36,213 bases of DNA from Planctomycetales bacterium (GCA_015488215.1 WFOE01000215.1:1-36213), one strand, 5' to 3'; positions 7,674-16,412 are shown, counted from the first letter of the stretch. Notes: a model not told the origin generated them from the letters alone. Translations and numbers: made by a program.

Positions 7674-8255
7674 CACTTCTTCTCCGGGACACAAGGGGGA
7701 GGGAAATCGGTTCTACCACTCCAAAGGAATAAACCCGCCGCCGCCGCCTCGTGGGTTTCGCTGCCGGCGGAAAAACGGCGTTGTCGGTACGGTTCATCCT
7801 GACGGAGTCGGTTGGCCAAGGCAAGCATTTTTGCCTTCCGGCCACCTGGGGCGTGGCCTGCGGACAACAAAACTGTTGCCCGGATGGTTCTGGCCATCCC
7901 GATTCCTGTTGCTCCCAGGCAACGCCGAAGCGGCTGGGAAACGCGCGCCAGGGAAGAGTTTGCCCAATCGGCAGGGTTTAGCCGTTCGTGCGGTCTGCAT
8001 CTGGAGCAAAGTCGCTTTTCCGCCAGGGCAAGTAGTCCCGGGCAAACGGTTCAATGCTAGATTTGAATGAACCGCCCACGGCCCCTGCCAGTCGCTCCTG
8101 TCGGATGCCCCGGCAATTCGGCACAGCGGGGGCCGCAATCGGTTTCCGGTGGCGTGGATTTGGCACCTCCGTTCACCGTGACCTAGGCTACCAGAAAAGA
8201 GTTGGCAGCTTTGGACGACACATCCCTTGCGGAGCAGAGCAGGAAAGGTGACGAC
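7674..8255. other. Intergenic region, 582 bp, divergent genes, no supported gene
   Basis: Short open frames exist on both strands, but none has a credible start or protein-like composition. Two inverted repeats stand out. AAGGCAA/TTGCCTT lies at 7818-7837 with a 6-nt loop. CGGTTCA/TGAACCG lies at 8047-8074 with a 14-nt spacer and could be a regulator site for the gene at 8256. Promoters for both flanking genes must lie here but cannot be assigned by eye. Confidence 0.4.
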
Positions 8256-8966
8256 ATGGGCTTCAGCCAGCCGTATTCTCCCGGTGGCAATCTTCCGGCC
8301 GAACCGGTTTCGCCCTGGAACAGCAGCTTCGACAAGCTGAGCCAGGAGGAGCTGGAAGCCCACTTGCAGGTGGCCCGCTATGGCGACTTCTTCCTCACCG
8401 ATGCGGTCCGGCCCGCCTACGACCTGAAGGTGGTTCCCACCCAGGGCTACCGCTGCGGCGTGTATCGCGACGACGAAAACCACGTCCAGGTGCCCGTGCT
8501 CATGGCCGCCGCCTCCCGGGAAGTGCTGATGGACCTGTTCCTGGACCTGCTGGAACCGCTCGGGCCGGTGGTGGACGTGGTGCTGGAAACCAGCCATCAC
8601 CGCTACAGCGGCGAGCATCAGGACCTGTACCGCGAACACATCGACAAGCCGGTGCTGATGAGCGTGCTGTGCGATTACGAAGACCTGCTGCTAAACGACG
8701 GCTGCACCGGCGTGGCCGTGCTCAATCCCCAACTGCCCGCTGAAGTCCAGTTCGACGAACACAAGCTGCTAATCGTCTATGCCCAGCAACTGGAACCGTT
8801 CCAGGACGTGTTCCACCGGCACGACGTGTTCCGCAACGATCAGATGTCCTTCATCACCGAAGCCGAACACATCCACTCCTCGGCCCCACGCTACTACGAA
8901 CAGTTCCTGGAACTGGCCATGCGGCTGGGCATCGAAGCCGACTACGACATGCTGGCCGGCTGCTGA
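8256..8966 (+). CDS. Conserved hypothetical cytoplasmic protein, acidic
   Basis: 236 aa. ATG at 8256 has AGGAAAGG upstream; an in-frame alternative start lies 18 codons earlier but lacks a ribosome site. There is no signal peptide or membrane segment. The protein is acidic and rich in His, Asp and Tyr: VLETSHHRYSGEHQDLYREH, LLNDGCTGVAVLNP, then FHRHDVFRNDQMSFITEAEH. I recall similar proteins of unknown role in planctomycetes but cannot place it in a named family. The alternating strands and helices and the acidic ends suggest a compact alpha/beta protein. The gene stands alone, with a long leader region upstream and a converging HEAT-repeat gene downstream. Confidence 0.8.
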   Translation: MGFSQPYSPGGNLPAEPVSPWNSSFDKLSQEELEAHLQVARYGDFFLTDAVRPAYDLKVVPTQGYRCGVYRDDENHVQVPVLMAAASREVLMDLFLDLLEPLGPVVDVVLETSHHRYSGEHQDLYREHIDKPVLMSVLCDYEDLLLNDGCTGVAVLNPQLPAEVQFDEHKLLIVYAQQLEPFQDVFHRHDVFRNDQMSFITEAEHIHSSAPRYYEQFLELAMRLGIEADYDMLAGC

Positions 8967-9044
8967 TTTTCCAAACCCCCTTGCTCTCGGCTGGGGAAAA
9001 CCAATCCGGCTTGGATGCCCACTTGGCCGAACGTCCGGTCGCCG

Positions 9045-10184
9045 CTACGGCCGGTCGGTCGAAAGAATGGCCGTGCCCGTGCGGTCGCAGACCCGGAGTC
9101 GGAACTGCCACCCTTGGGCCCAGGGTTCCTTCTGTTCGTTCTGGCAGCACTTGACCAGAATGACGTTCTTTCCCGGGCGGAGTCGTCCCCGGCCGATGTA
9201 CTGGTCGGTCCGCTGCCCGGCGTGATAGACCTCGTAGGAGCCGAGCAACTGGCCGTTGAGCCAGAACTTGACCGCGCAATCGCTCGTGACGCGGATGTCC
9301 ACCTCCTGGGCCCGATCCGCATAGAAGATGGTGGCCGCATAGCCTACGGCTCCCATGTGCTTGCCCAGAGCCTTGTTCAAATCCACTCGGCCGTTGGGCT
9401 CATCGGTGGTGTAGTCGATCCACCGCACGGGACCCACTTTGCCCGGGTAAGTGGCCTGAAAGTCCAGCTCCCGTTCCGGGGGATAGGCCACCGCAAAGCC
9501 CTTTTTGGCCGTGTTGTCAAACGGTCCGATCAGCTTCCACCGCAGCACGTAGCCGAAGTGCCGGGCCAGATCCACCTTCTGCCCCAGCGAGCGGAGCTTG
9601 TCGGCCAGGTGCTTCACCTGGTCTTCGTCGCGGGCGGCCGACAGAGCCTGGCGGTAAAGCCGCACGAGCTCCTGTTTGTCCGCCCCGGCCTTTTCCTTTT
9701 GTTCGATCTGGCCAATCAGGTGGCTGACCGCTTCGCGGCGCAGCTCCACGCTGGGATCATCCAGAAAGGAAGGAATGAGCTTTTGCCCGAGCGGGGGATT
9801 GGCCCGAGCAAGCAGTTCCCAGGCCAGGCGCCGTGCCCGGGGTTCGTGGCGCCGGTCTTGCAAAAAGGCCAGGATTTGCTTTTCCGGCAGCGGTTTCTTT
9901 TCCCGCAGGGCTTTTTCGGCCACCGTCTCGATGGCCGCACGAATCCAGTTGGCCGCCAGGGGCTCGGCCCGATCCAGCGCTTCGAGCAGCACGGGTATCG
10001 TCTCCGGCCCTTGCCGCACCACGCGTTGCCACGCCCGGGCGGCTTCCACGTGGCCCTGGCCCTTACCCCGTACGGCAAGCAAGGTTTCGAGCTCTTGCCG
10101 AAGCGGGGGCTCTTCCGCCGGCAGAAGCGAAGCGGCCGCCAGCAGCAACACTCCCCCGGTTATCCATCGCACAGCGTAACTCAT
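9045..10184 (-). CDS. Secreted HEAT-repeat protein with C-terminal beta-sandwich domain
   Basis: 379 aa. The N-terminus is a Sec signal peptide (MSYAVRWITGGVLLLAAASL then LPAEEPP). Residues about 25-190 form HEAT-like helical pairs (GPETIPVLLEALDRAEPLAA, PSVELRREAVSHLIGQIEQK). Residues about 210-379 are a beta-rich domain starting at WKLIGPFDN and containing VDIRVTSDCAVKFWLNGQLL and RLRPGKNVILVKC. This pattern (a 'fluid' strand, a small 'lNG' turn and a 'G.N.iLvK' strand) is typical of PA14/carbohydrate-binding-like modules attached to planctomycete secreted proteins. No catalytic motif is visible, so a binding or scaffold role is inferred. The ATG at 10184 has only a weak AGGA upstream. Confidence 0.8.
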   Translation of the reverse strand: MSYAVRWITGGVLLLAAASLLPAEEPPLRQELETLLAVRGKGQGHVEAARAWQRVVRQGPETIPVLLEALDRAEPLAANWIRAAIETVAEKALREKKPLPEKQILAFLQDRRHEPRARRLAWELLARANPPLGQKLIPSFLDDPSVELRREAVSHLIGQIEQKEKAGADKQELVRLYRQALSAARDEDQVKHLADKLRSLGQKVDLARHFGYVLRWKLIGPFDNTAKKGFAVAYPPERELDFQATYPGKVGPVRWIDYTTDEPNGRVDLNKALGKHMGAVGYAATIFYADRAQEVDIRVTSDCAVKFWLNGQLLGSYEVYHAGQRTDQYIGRGRLRPGKNVILVKCCQNEQKEPWAQGWQFRLRVCDRTGTAILSTDRP

Positions 10185-10578
10185 CGCAGCGGCATCCTGG
10201 TGACAAACTGGACCACGGCAAAGCGCCGGGCCGGTCCCGGCGACCGACCCACTTGTGGCCCATTGTAAGGACCGCTCCGCGGCCGCGAAAGCGCCTCCGT
10301 CGGCCTTCGGTCAAGTGGCCGGGATGGGCGTGCCGCCTCCGGAAGCGAACGCTCCCGGCTCGCGCTTCTCCCCGAGCTAAAGCTCAGGGCTCGCTGGTTG
10401 CAAGAATCGGCGTTTATTCTTGCATTGGACCGGTAGCTCCGTGCGCAAGGCGCAGGTCGCACGCCGCAAGCCGATTTGCGCCCGGAGCGGAAGCATCTCA
10501 CTCAAGACCCACGACGCAAGACCCAAGACGCGCCGATGCAACAGCACCGGCGCAAGTCCCCAGGCCCCCACGCCTTCG
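10185..10578. other. Intergenic region downstream of recA containing repeat and hairpin sequences
   Basis: About 394 bp with no supported gene. It contains a partial copy of a dispersed palindromic repeat (10370-10394) and a perfect 9-bp hairpin at 10399-10424 (TGCAAGAAT / ATTCTTGCA, loop of 8 nt). The hairpin lies about 155 nt past the recA stop on the recA strand but has no T tract, so it is not a clear intrinsic terminator. Confidence 0.45.
10370..10394. repeat. Partial copy of a dispersed CCCCG-CTAAAG-GGGCTCGC palindromic repeat
   Basis: The sequence has the layout CCCCGAGCTAAAGCTCAGGG followed by CTCGC. It matches the right half of the element at 20130-20220 (CCCCGGACTAAAGTCCGGGG followed by CTCGCC) with a few compensated changes: the GAGC/GCTC stem here replaces GGAC/GTCC there. 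The compensatory changes suggest that the hairpin matters. The preceding GCTTCTC also matches the element's flank in inverted form. Confidence 0.55.
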
Positions 10579-11703
10579 TCAGGCTTCGCCCTCCGGGAGA
10601 GGTTCGTTTTCCGGGGCGATGAGGGCCTCGGGATTGACCGCGGCCAGGATTTTTTCGCGCAGCTCGCGAACTAGTTGCGGGTTCTGTTCCAGGAAGGCCC
10701 GGACCCGCTCCCGACCCTGGCCCAGTTGCGTCTTGCCGTAGCGGAACCAGGAACCGGAACGCACCACGATGCGATGGGCCACGGCCAGGTCGAGCACGTC
10801 GGCTTCGTAGCTGATGCCGCGGTTGTGCATCATGTCGAACTCGGCGGTGCGGAAGGGCGGGGCCACCTTGTTCTTGACCACCTTGGCCCGAACCCGTTGC
10901 CCCACCACTTCGTCCCCCTCCTTGATCTGCCCGATGCGGCGCACATCGATCCGACAGGAGGCGTAGAACTTCAGCGCCCTTCCGCCGGGGGTGGTTTCCG
11001 GGCTGCCGAACATCACGCCCACCTTTTCGCGAATCTGGTTGATGAAGATGACGCACGTCTTGCTCTTGGCAATGGCTCCGGTGAGCTTGCGCATCGCCTG
11101 GCTCATCAGCCGGGCCTGAAGCCCTACGTGCGAATCGCCAATGTCCCCTTCCAACTCCTGTTTGGGCACCAGGGCCGCTACCGAGTCGACGATGATTACG
11201 TCCACGGCGTTGGAGCGGATGAGCATTTCGGTAATCCGCATCGCTTCCTCGCCGCTGCCCGGCTGGCTGACCAGCAGGCTGTCGAGCTGCACGCCCACCT
11301 TTTTGGCCCAGGCCGGATCCAGCGCGTGCTCGGCGTCGACGAACGCGGCAATCCCGCCGGCCCGTTGGGCGTTGGCCACCACATGCAACGCCAACGTGGT
11401 TTTACCGCTGGATTCCGGGCCGAAGATTTCCACAATCCGTCCCTTGGGCATCCCCTGCCCGCCCAGGGCGATGTCCAGCGAGAGCGAGCCGGTGGGAATC
11501 CCCTCCACGGCCACCGTCTTGTTGGCCCCCAGGGGCATGATGGCCCCCTGGCCGAACTGCTTTTCGATCTGAGCCAGCGTGGTTTTCAGTTCTGGGTGGG
11601 ACTGGAGCATCTGCTCCATGGAATCCTTGGCCTTGGGCCGGGCCTTGGCCGGAGCCGTTTCGCGCCGGGCCGGACGAGCAACGGGTTTGGAGTTGGCAGC
11701 CAT
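10579..11703 (-). CDS. recA: Recombinase RecA
   Basis: 374 aa. RecA forms ATP-dependent filaments on single-stranded DNA, catalyses strand exchange and activates LexA-type repressors. Clear signatures are Walker A GPESSGKT at 95-102, [10 protein letters not shown], the Walker B strand [16 protein letters not shown], and the L2 loop [20 protein letters not shown] followed by [15 protein letters not shown]. The acidic C-terminus ends [13 protein letters not shown] at 11703 ([15 protein letters not shown]) is preceded by a purine-rich AAAGGGGGG ribosome site. The roughly 28-residue Ala/Lys/Arg-rich N-terminal extension before the core is longer than in E. coli. The gene appears monocistronic, and an imperfect palindrome at 11820-11845 may be an operator. 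Confidence 0.97.
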   Translation of the reverse strand: MAANSKPVARPARRETAPAKARPKAKDSMEQMLQSHPELKTTLAQIEKQFGQGAIMPLGANKTVAVEGIPTGSLSLDIALGGQGMPKGRIVEIFGPESSGKTTLALHVVANAQRAGGIAAFVDAEHALDPAWAKKVGVQLDSLLVSQPGSGEEAMRITEMLIRSNAVDVIIVDSVAALVPKQELEGDIGDSHVGLQARLMSQAMRKLTGAIAKSKTCVIFINQIREKVGVMFGSPETTPGGRALKFYASCRIDVRRIGQIKEGDEVVGQRVRAKVVKNKVAPPFRTAEFDMMHNRGISYEADVLDLAVAHRIVVRSGSWFRYGKTQLGQGRERVRAFLEQNPQLVRELREKILAAVNPEALIAPENEPLPEGEA

Positions 11704-11819
11704 CGGTAGGCCCCCCTTTGATACGAATGATGCCTGAGCGAACCGCTTCCCAATCAGAACGGCTGTGCCGCCGCAGCGTACCAGGATCGCCGGCAAGAGG
11801 AAATCCTCTCGCTTTCAGC

Positions 11820-11845
11820 GATACTGAACACATGAATACTGTATC
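11820..11845. promoter_or_regulatory. Candidate operator (imperfect palindrome) upstream of recA
   Basis: A 26-bp imperfect palindrome with GATAC/GTATC outer arms and an inner TGAACA...TGAA core lies about 117 bp upstream of the recA start. It also contains ATACTG twice, 15 bp apart. Its position suits an SOS-type regulatory site, but it does not match the E. coli or Bacillus LexA box, and no lexA gene is in the window. A second inverted repeat, AGAGGAAATCCTCT, lies beside it at 11796-11809. Confidence 0.3.
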
Positions 11846-11908
11846 GGCCCTTCCCCGGCTCGACAAGAGCGTTTGCAGAAAAAATCCCACGGCTTTTTTT
11901 TCGTCCCG

Positions 11909-12472
11909 TTACAGCCCGGCGGCACTGCGCCACACCTGGCCCAACTCGACGCCCACTTCGGGCAACACCTGCAAGCGGAGCGTCTCGGCCGAGTGCTGGT
12001 GCAGCCGGTAGCCGTCGGGTTCCAGGACGTACTGTTCCGTTTCCTGCTCGCCGGGATCGACGATCCAGTATTCGGGCACACCGGCCCGTTGGTACAGCTC
12101 CCGCTTGAGCGTGCGGTCCAGTTGCTCGCTGGAGTCGGAAAGCACTTCGACGATCAGGTCCGGGGCTCCTTTGATCTTTTTCGGGGTGATGATTTCCCGG
12201 TGTTCTTTCAGGATCAGCACCAAGTCCGGCTGTACGATGTCGTGCGGGGAAAGTTCCACGTCGATGGGTGAGACGAACACCTGCCCCAAACCCGGCTGCT
12301 GCACGCGTTGCAGCAACTGGTTGGCCAGGGCCAGAACAATCGCTTGATGCCGGGGACTGGGAGCGGGGTTCACCACGTGGTCTCCGTCGATGATTTCGTG
12401 CCGCCGTCCGTCGTCGGGAAACAGCACGTAGTGGGCGTAGGTCAGCTTGGAGCCAGTGCGTGCGGTGTTCAT
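11909..12472 (-). CDS. Uma2 family protein (PD-(D/E)XK-like fold), copy B
   Basis: 187 aa counted from ATG at 12472. This start aligns with the start of the neighbouring paralog, although an in-frame GTG lies further upstream. The Uma2 signature is clear: YVLFPDDGRRHEIIDGDHVV, SPHDIVQPDLVLILKEHR, then IKGAPDLIVEVLSDSS, GVPEYWIVDP and a variable C-terminal strand. The PD...ExK-like residues (Asp in QPDL, Glu in IVEVLS) resemble a nuclease core, but no biochemical role is established for the family. It lies about 50 nt downstream of a close paralog on the same strand, so the pair arose by tandem duplication and is probably co-transcribed. Confidence 0.9.
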   Translation of the reverse strand: MNTARTGSKLTYAHYVLFPDDGRRHEIIDGDHVVNPAPSPRHQAIVLALANQLLQRVQQPGLGQVFVSPIDVELSPHDIVQPDLVLILKEHREIITPKKIKGAPDLIVEVLSDSSEQLDRTLKRELYQRAGVPEYWIVDPGEQETEQYVLEPDGYRLHQHSAETLRLQVLPEVGVELGQVWRSAAGL

Positions 12473-12522
12473 CGCCAAAGGGGTTCCCGGTGCATGCGTG
12501 TCGGTACGGACAAGGTTTTCTG

Positions 12523-13080
12523 TCACCGTGCGGCTTCCCACAGCGGTTGCAAGTCGATCTGCACCGCCGGCAACGAGCCGGCTTGCAAACGCTCGCGGTG
12601 CGTTCCGGCCAGGCGGTACTCTCCAGCGTGCAAGAGGAACTGCTGCACGTGGTGTTCCTGCGGATCGACGATCCAGTATTCGGGCACACCGGCCCGCTGG
12701 TATGCGGATTTCTTGCGCACCTGGTCCAGCTCCCGAGTCGAGTCGGAAAGGACTTCCACCACCAGGTCAGGTGTTCCCTTGATGCGGGTGGGAATGATGA
12801 TTTCCCGATGTTCGTTGAGCACCACCACCAGGTCCGGCTGCACGATGTCGTGCGGGGAAAGTTCGACGTCGATGGGTGAGAAGAAGACTTGCCCGTGTCC
12901 CGCTACTTCCACCTGCTGGTAAAGCTGGACGAACAACTTGCCGCTAACTGCCTGATGTCGGGGACTGGGAGCGGGGTTCACCACGTGCTCTCCGTCGATG
13001 ATCTCGTGCCGTCGCCCGTCGTTGGGAAACAGCACGTAGTGGGCATAGCCCAGCTTCGTCCGGCCAGGGGAAGTCGTCAT
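12523..13080 (-). CDS. Uma2 family protein (PD-(D/E)XK-like fold), copy A
   Basis: 185 aa from ATG at 13080 (MTTSPGRTKLGYAHYVLFPN). It has the same domain as the downstream copy: RRHEIIDGEHVVNPAPSPRH, LSPHDIVQPDLVVVLNEHRE, IKGTPDLVVEVLSDSTRELD and RAGVPEYWIVDPQEHHVQ. The two proteins are very similar through about residue 145 and then diverge in the last 40 residues. At the DNA level, long stretches such as the one around 12230-12265 and 12840-12875 are nearly identical. There is no signal peptide. No adjacent gene explains its role; Uma2 genes are typically scattered in large numbers in cyanobacteria and planctomycetes. Confidence 0.9.
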   Translation of the reverse strand: MTTSPGRTKLGYAHYVLFPNDGRRHEIIDGEHVVNPAPSPRHQAVSGKLFVQLYQQVEVAGHGQVFFSPIDVELSPHDIVQPDLVVVLNEHREIIIPTRIKGTPDLVVEVLSDSTRELDQVRKKSAYQRAGVPEYWIVDPQEHHVQQFLLHAGEYRLAGTHRERLQAGSLPAVQIDLQPLWEAAR

Positions 13081-13203
13081 CGAACGGACCGCTTCGAGCA
13101 GAGGGGAGGAAACCAACAGCCAGTTTCCATTATATGGCCGCCTCTGGCCCAGGCGGTAGCAAATCCCGCTCTCGCCCCGCTGCAAGCAGGGAGTTGCTAG
13201 CAG

Positions 13204-13245
13204 CCCGGGAAGGGTTGCCCTTGACCCCCTGAGCTACTTCCCGGG
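13204..13245. repeat. Inverted repeat upstream of the GT4 glycosyltransferase gene
   Basis: CCCGGGAAG at 13204-13212 and CTTCCCGGG at 13237-13245 form a perfect 9-bp inverted repeat with a 24-nt spacer. It lies in the roughly 227-bp divergent region between the Uma2 pair and the GT4 gene, about 60 bp before the latter's start. It could be an RNA hairpin in the leader or a regulator site. Its role is unknown. Confidence 0.4.
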
Positions 13246-13307
13246 ACCATGCCCCGGACGCGGCCCGGGATGGAATCGGTTCCTTCTGGCAGGAGATGTG
13301 CCCTCGG

Positions 13308-14489
13308 ATGCGTGTGGCCCTGGTCCATGACTGGCTGACCGGAATGCGAGGCGGGGAAAAGTGCCTGGAGGCCCTGTGCCAGATGTTGCCTGAGGCGGAA
13401 GTGTTCACGCTGCTTCATCGCCGGGGGAGCGCCTCCGGGCCCATCGAATCGCGGCCCATCGCCACCAGCTCGTTGCAGCATCTGCCCGGGGTCACCCGCG
13501 GCGGCTATCGCTATCTGCTGCCGCTGATGCCCTGGGCCGTGCAAGAACTGCGGCTGCCGGAACGGCTGGACGTGGTGCTTTCGTTCAGCCATGCGGTGGC
13601 CAAAGGAGTAACCGTGCCCGAGGGCGTGCCGCACGTGTGTTACTGCTTTACGCCCATGCGCTACGCCTGGCACTTGCAGGACCAGTATCTGGACGCCGGC
13701 CAGGAAGGCGTCTCGGGGGTGTTTCAGCAGGTGATCCGCGGGCCGCTCCGGGAAGCCAAACGGCAAGTGCTTCAGTGGATGCGGCAGTGGGACCAGGCCG
13801 CCTCCAGTGGCGTAACGCGATTCGTGGCCTGTTCCCGAACGGTGGCCCGGCGCATTCGCAGCTATTACGGGCGCAGCAGCACGGTGGTCTATCCACCGGT
13901 GGATACCCGGTTCTACTGCCCGGACGACTCTCCCCGGGAAGACTACTACCTGTGGGTTTCGGCCCTGGTCCCTTACAAGCGAGTGGACCTGGTGCTGGAC
14001 GCGGTGCGGCATCTGGGGCGGCCTCTGGTGGTCATTGGCGACGGGCCGCAGCGGGAGCTGGTTCAGCGCGCCGCTGGCCGTTGGGTCACCTACCTGGGCT
14101 GGCAGCCCGATGCGGTGATCCGGCGGCATTATCGCCGCTGCCGGGCGTTGCTGTTCCCGGCCCTGGAAGACTTCGGCATCGTGCCGGTGGAAGCCCAAAG
14201 TTGTGGTGCTCCGGTCATCGCCTTTGGCCAGGGAGGAGCGTGCGAAACGGTGCTGGAAGCCGGACCGGACCAGCGGGGCACGGGCTGGTTCTTCGCCCGG
14301 CAGGAAGTGGACGCTCTGGCGGAAGCCATCCGGCGTTTCGAGCAGCAGCAGGAATGGTTCTGTCCCCGGCTGGCACGGCACAACGCGCTGCGTTTTTCCG
14401 TGGAGAGGTTTCAGCGGGAAATGCTTCACGTGCTGCGCGAAACCATTCGGGAAGCGAAGCAGCCGGCCCCAAACGCCGCATCCGCCTGA
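13308..14489 (+). CDS. GT4 family glycosyltransferase (GT-B fold)
   Basis: 393 aa. ATG at 13308 is preferred because an AGGAG lies at 13291-13295. The in-frame ATG at 13296 directly abuts that site and cannot use it. The N-terminal domain starts VALVHDWLTGMRGGEKCLE, the classic acceptor-binding loop of family 4 enzymes. The C-terminal nucleotide-sugar domain includes WVSALVPYKRVDLVLDAVRH, VVIGDGPQRELVQRAA and the EX7E motif in FPALEDFGIVPVEAQSCGAP. Such proteins add a hexose from a nucleotide sugar to a lipid-linked or polysaccharide acceptor at the cytoplasmic membrane, and the sugar cannot be read from the sequence. The gene stands alone and is not part of a visible polysaccharide cluster. 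Confidence 0.9.
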   Translation: MRVALVHDWLTGMRGGEKCLEALCQMLPEAEVFTLLHRRGSASGPIESRPIATSSLQHLPGVTRGGYRYLLPLMPWAVQELRLPERLDVVLSFSHAVAKGVTVPEGVPHVCYCFTPMRYAWHLQDQYLDAGQEGVSGVFQQVIRGPLREAKRQVLQWMRQWDQAASSGVTRFVACSRTVARRIRSYYGRSSTVVYPPVDTRFYCPDDSPREDYYLWVSALVPYKRVDLVLDAVRHLGRPLVVIGDGPQRELVQRAAGRWVTYLGWQPDAVIRRHYRRCRALLFPALEDFGIVPVEAQSCGAPVIAFGQGGACETVLEAGPDQRGTGWFFARQEVDALAEAIRRFEQQQEWFCPRLARHNALRFSVERFQREMLHVLRETIREAKQPAPNAASA

Positions 14490-14606
14490 GAACGCAGCCG
14501 CCGATGACGTGGAGTTGCTTTATTCCAAAGGGACCAACACGCTGCACAATGGCTGCCGATCTTGCCGCAACCAAAAGCCGTTACAGTGCGGCTTGCCGTT
14601 GGGGGA

Positions 14607-16412
14607 CTACGTTCCGGCAAGCAACCGCACCACGGCTTCGTGCTTGCGGTCCTGGGCTAGATCGCGGGGAGTCATGCCGGCGGAGTCTTTCTGGGTCGGG
14701 TCGGCATTGGCGCGAAGCAATGCCTTGACCACCTCGGCATGCCCGCGGAAAGCGGCCTTGTGTAGCGGGGTCTGGCCGTCGGCATCGCGTGCGTTCGGCT
14801 CGGCTCCGGCTTTCAGAAGCAGCTCCACCGTTTCGGCATGACCGACCCAGGCGGCTTTGTGCAGCGGGCTGCTCTGCCCGGCGGGGAAGTTGACCGTGGC
14901 TCCCGCTTCGAGCAGGGCCCGTGCCGTCCGGGGTTTGCCTTCCCAGGCGGCCACATGCAGCGGGGTGCTCCCGGATTGATCGGCCACGCTGGGGTCGGCT
15001 CCGCGTTTTACAAGCAGTTGCACCAGTTGGGCCGAAAGCGCGTCGTCTTCCGGCGTGGCTGGGCCGGGGGTTCGGGAAGGACTGGGAGCCGGGCCCCCGG
15101 GAACAGGGCGGCGCCGGGGCAGAATCCCGATAGGACGCCCCGGAAACGAAGAGCCCGAACCGTTGCTCGGTTTTCTTGCCGCCGCGGCCAGGTGCAGCAG
15201 GGTGACACCGCCTTCGAAACGCCGATTCACGTCGGCCCCGGCCTGAAGCAGAACCCTGGCCACGTCCAAATGTCCGTGTTGAATCGCCAGATAGAGCGGC
15301 GTGCGTCCCTGGTCGTCGGTCTGGTCCGCGGCGATGCCCTGCTTCAGAGCCAGTTGGGCCACGTTGGTCATTCCTTCGCGGGCGGCCCAGAACAGGATCG
15401 GTTCTCCTTCGGGAGAACGCTCAGGCAAGCGGCCCACTTTGCCGGCAATCAGGTCGATTACCGGGGCGTAGCCCGTCTGGAGAGCCAGCTCCAGCGGGGT
15501 TTTCCCGTCGGGACCTTTGCGGTTCGGGTCGGCCCCGGCTTCCAGGAGCAGGGCAACGACTTTTTCAGGCTTGCGGGAAGTGCTCCACGGGGAGATGGAC
15601 TGTAACGCCCAGGACAGCGGCGTCCGATTCTGCACTGGCCACTCGGCTTTGGCGCCCGCTTCGAGCAACAGCTTGACCGACTCGGCGTTCAACGACTGGC
15701 AGGCGGACACCAGCGGGGTCCACCCGTTTCTGGAGACGTTGGGATCGGCCCCGGCCTCGAGCAACACTTTCAGTACTTCCGGATGATGCACGGCAAAGTG
15801 GACGGGGTAACTGCCGTTCCGGTCCGGGAGGTTGACCTTGGCCCCGGCCTGGATTAACGCCCGGACCGCCGAAACCATTCCCCGGCTGGCGGCCAGGTGC
15901 AAGGCTGTTTGTCCCGAAGCGTTCCTCGCGTTGGGATCGACCCGCTTGAGGAAGTACAACGCGGCCGGTTCGTTGCCGAACATCAAAGCCACCATGAGGG
16001 CGTTGTTTCCGCTCCGGTCCAGATTGTTCAGCGAAGCTCCCGCCTGCACCAGCGCCTGCATGGCCGGCAGATTACGGCGCTGGATAGCCAGCCACAACGG
16101 GGTGCGACCGAACCGATCGCGATGGTTCGCGTTGGCTTTGCGCCGCAGCAGCTCCCGCAGCACGAGCATCTGCGGCGATTCGCCCTGGAAAAGCCGTTGG
16201 ATTGGATTCCGCACCGGTACGGCCGACACTGCGTAAAACAGGGGGGTCTGTCCCCGGCGGTCGGTGGCTTCCAGCAGTTGGGGATTGCGGTCCAGGAGCT
16301 GTTTCACCCGGGTCAGATCTCCCCGCTGGGCGGCGCGATGGATTTCCTGCTGGGCCACCACCACTGCGGACATGGCCAGCCAGAGCCCTACGGCGAAGGA
16401 GAGCTTGTGCAT
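14607..16412 (-). CDS. Secreted ankyrin-repeat protein
   Basis: 601 aa. ATG at 16412 follows GAGGTG at good spacing and opens a Sec signal peptide (MHKLSFAVGLWLAMSAVVVA then QQ), so the protein is periplasmic or extracellular. Essentially the whole mature chain consists of about 14 ankyrin repeats (for example GRTPLWLAIQRRNLPAMQAL, GQTPLHKAAFRGHAEVVKAL). At roughly residues 410-455 the solenoid is interrupted by a Pro/Gly/Ser/Arg-rich linker (RPIGILPRRRPVPGGPAPSP). No catalytic domain is present, so protein binding is the expected role. It could protect against a secreted partner or scaffold an envelope complex, but the neighbours give no hint. It converges on the GT4 gene and lies downstream of argC, about 250 bp away. 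Confidence 0.9.
   Translation of the reverse strand: MHKLSFAVGLWLAMSAVVVAQQEIHRAAQRGDLTRVKQLLDRNPQLLEATDRRGQTPLFYAVSAVPVRNPIQRLFQGESPQMLVLRELLRRKANANHRDRFGRTPLWLAIQRRNLPAMQALVQAGASLNNLDRSGNNALMVALMFGNEPAALYFLKRVDPNARNASGQTALHLAASRGMVSAVRALIQAGAKVNLPDRNGSYPVHFAVHHPEVLKVLLEAGADPNVSRNGWTPLVSACQSLNAESVKLLLEAGAKAEWPVQNRTPLSWALQSISPWSTSRKPEKVVALLLEAGADPNRKGPDGKTPLELALQTGYAPVIDLIAGKVGRLPERSPEGEPILFWAAREGMTNVAQLALKQGIAADQTDDQGRTPLYLAIQHGHLDVARVLLQAGADVNRRFEGGVTLLHLAAAARKPSNGSGSSFPGRPIGILPRRRPVPGGPAPSPSRTPGPATPEDDALSAQLVQLLVKRGADPSVADQSGSTPLHVAAWEGKPRTARALLEAGATVNFPAGQSSPLHKAAWVGHAETVELLLKAGAEPNARDADGQTPLHKAAFRGHAEVVKALLRANADPTQKDSAGMTPRDLAQDRKHEAVVRLLAGT

Noticed and set aside
13197-14429. Minus-strand open frame opposite the GT4 gene
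   Set aside because: Antisense shadow; the EX7E and acceptor-loop motifs are on the plus strand.
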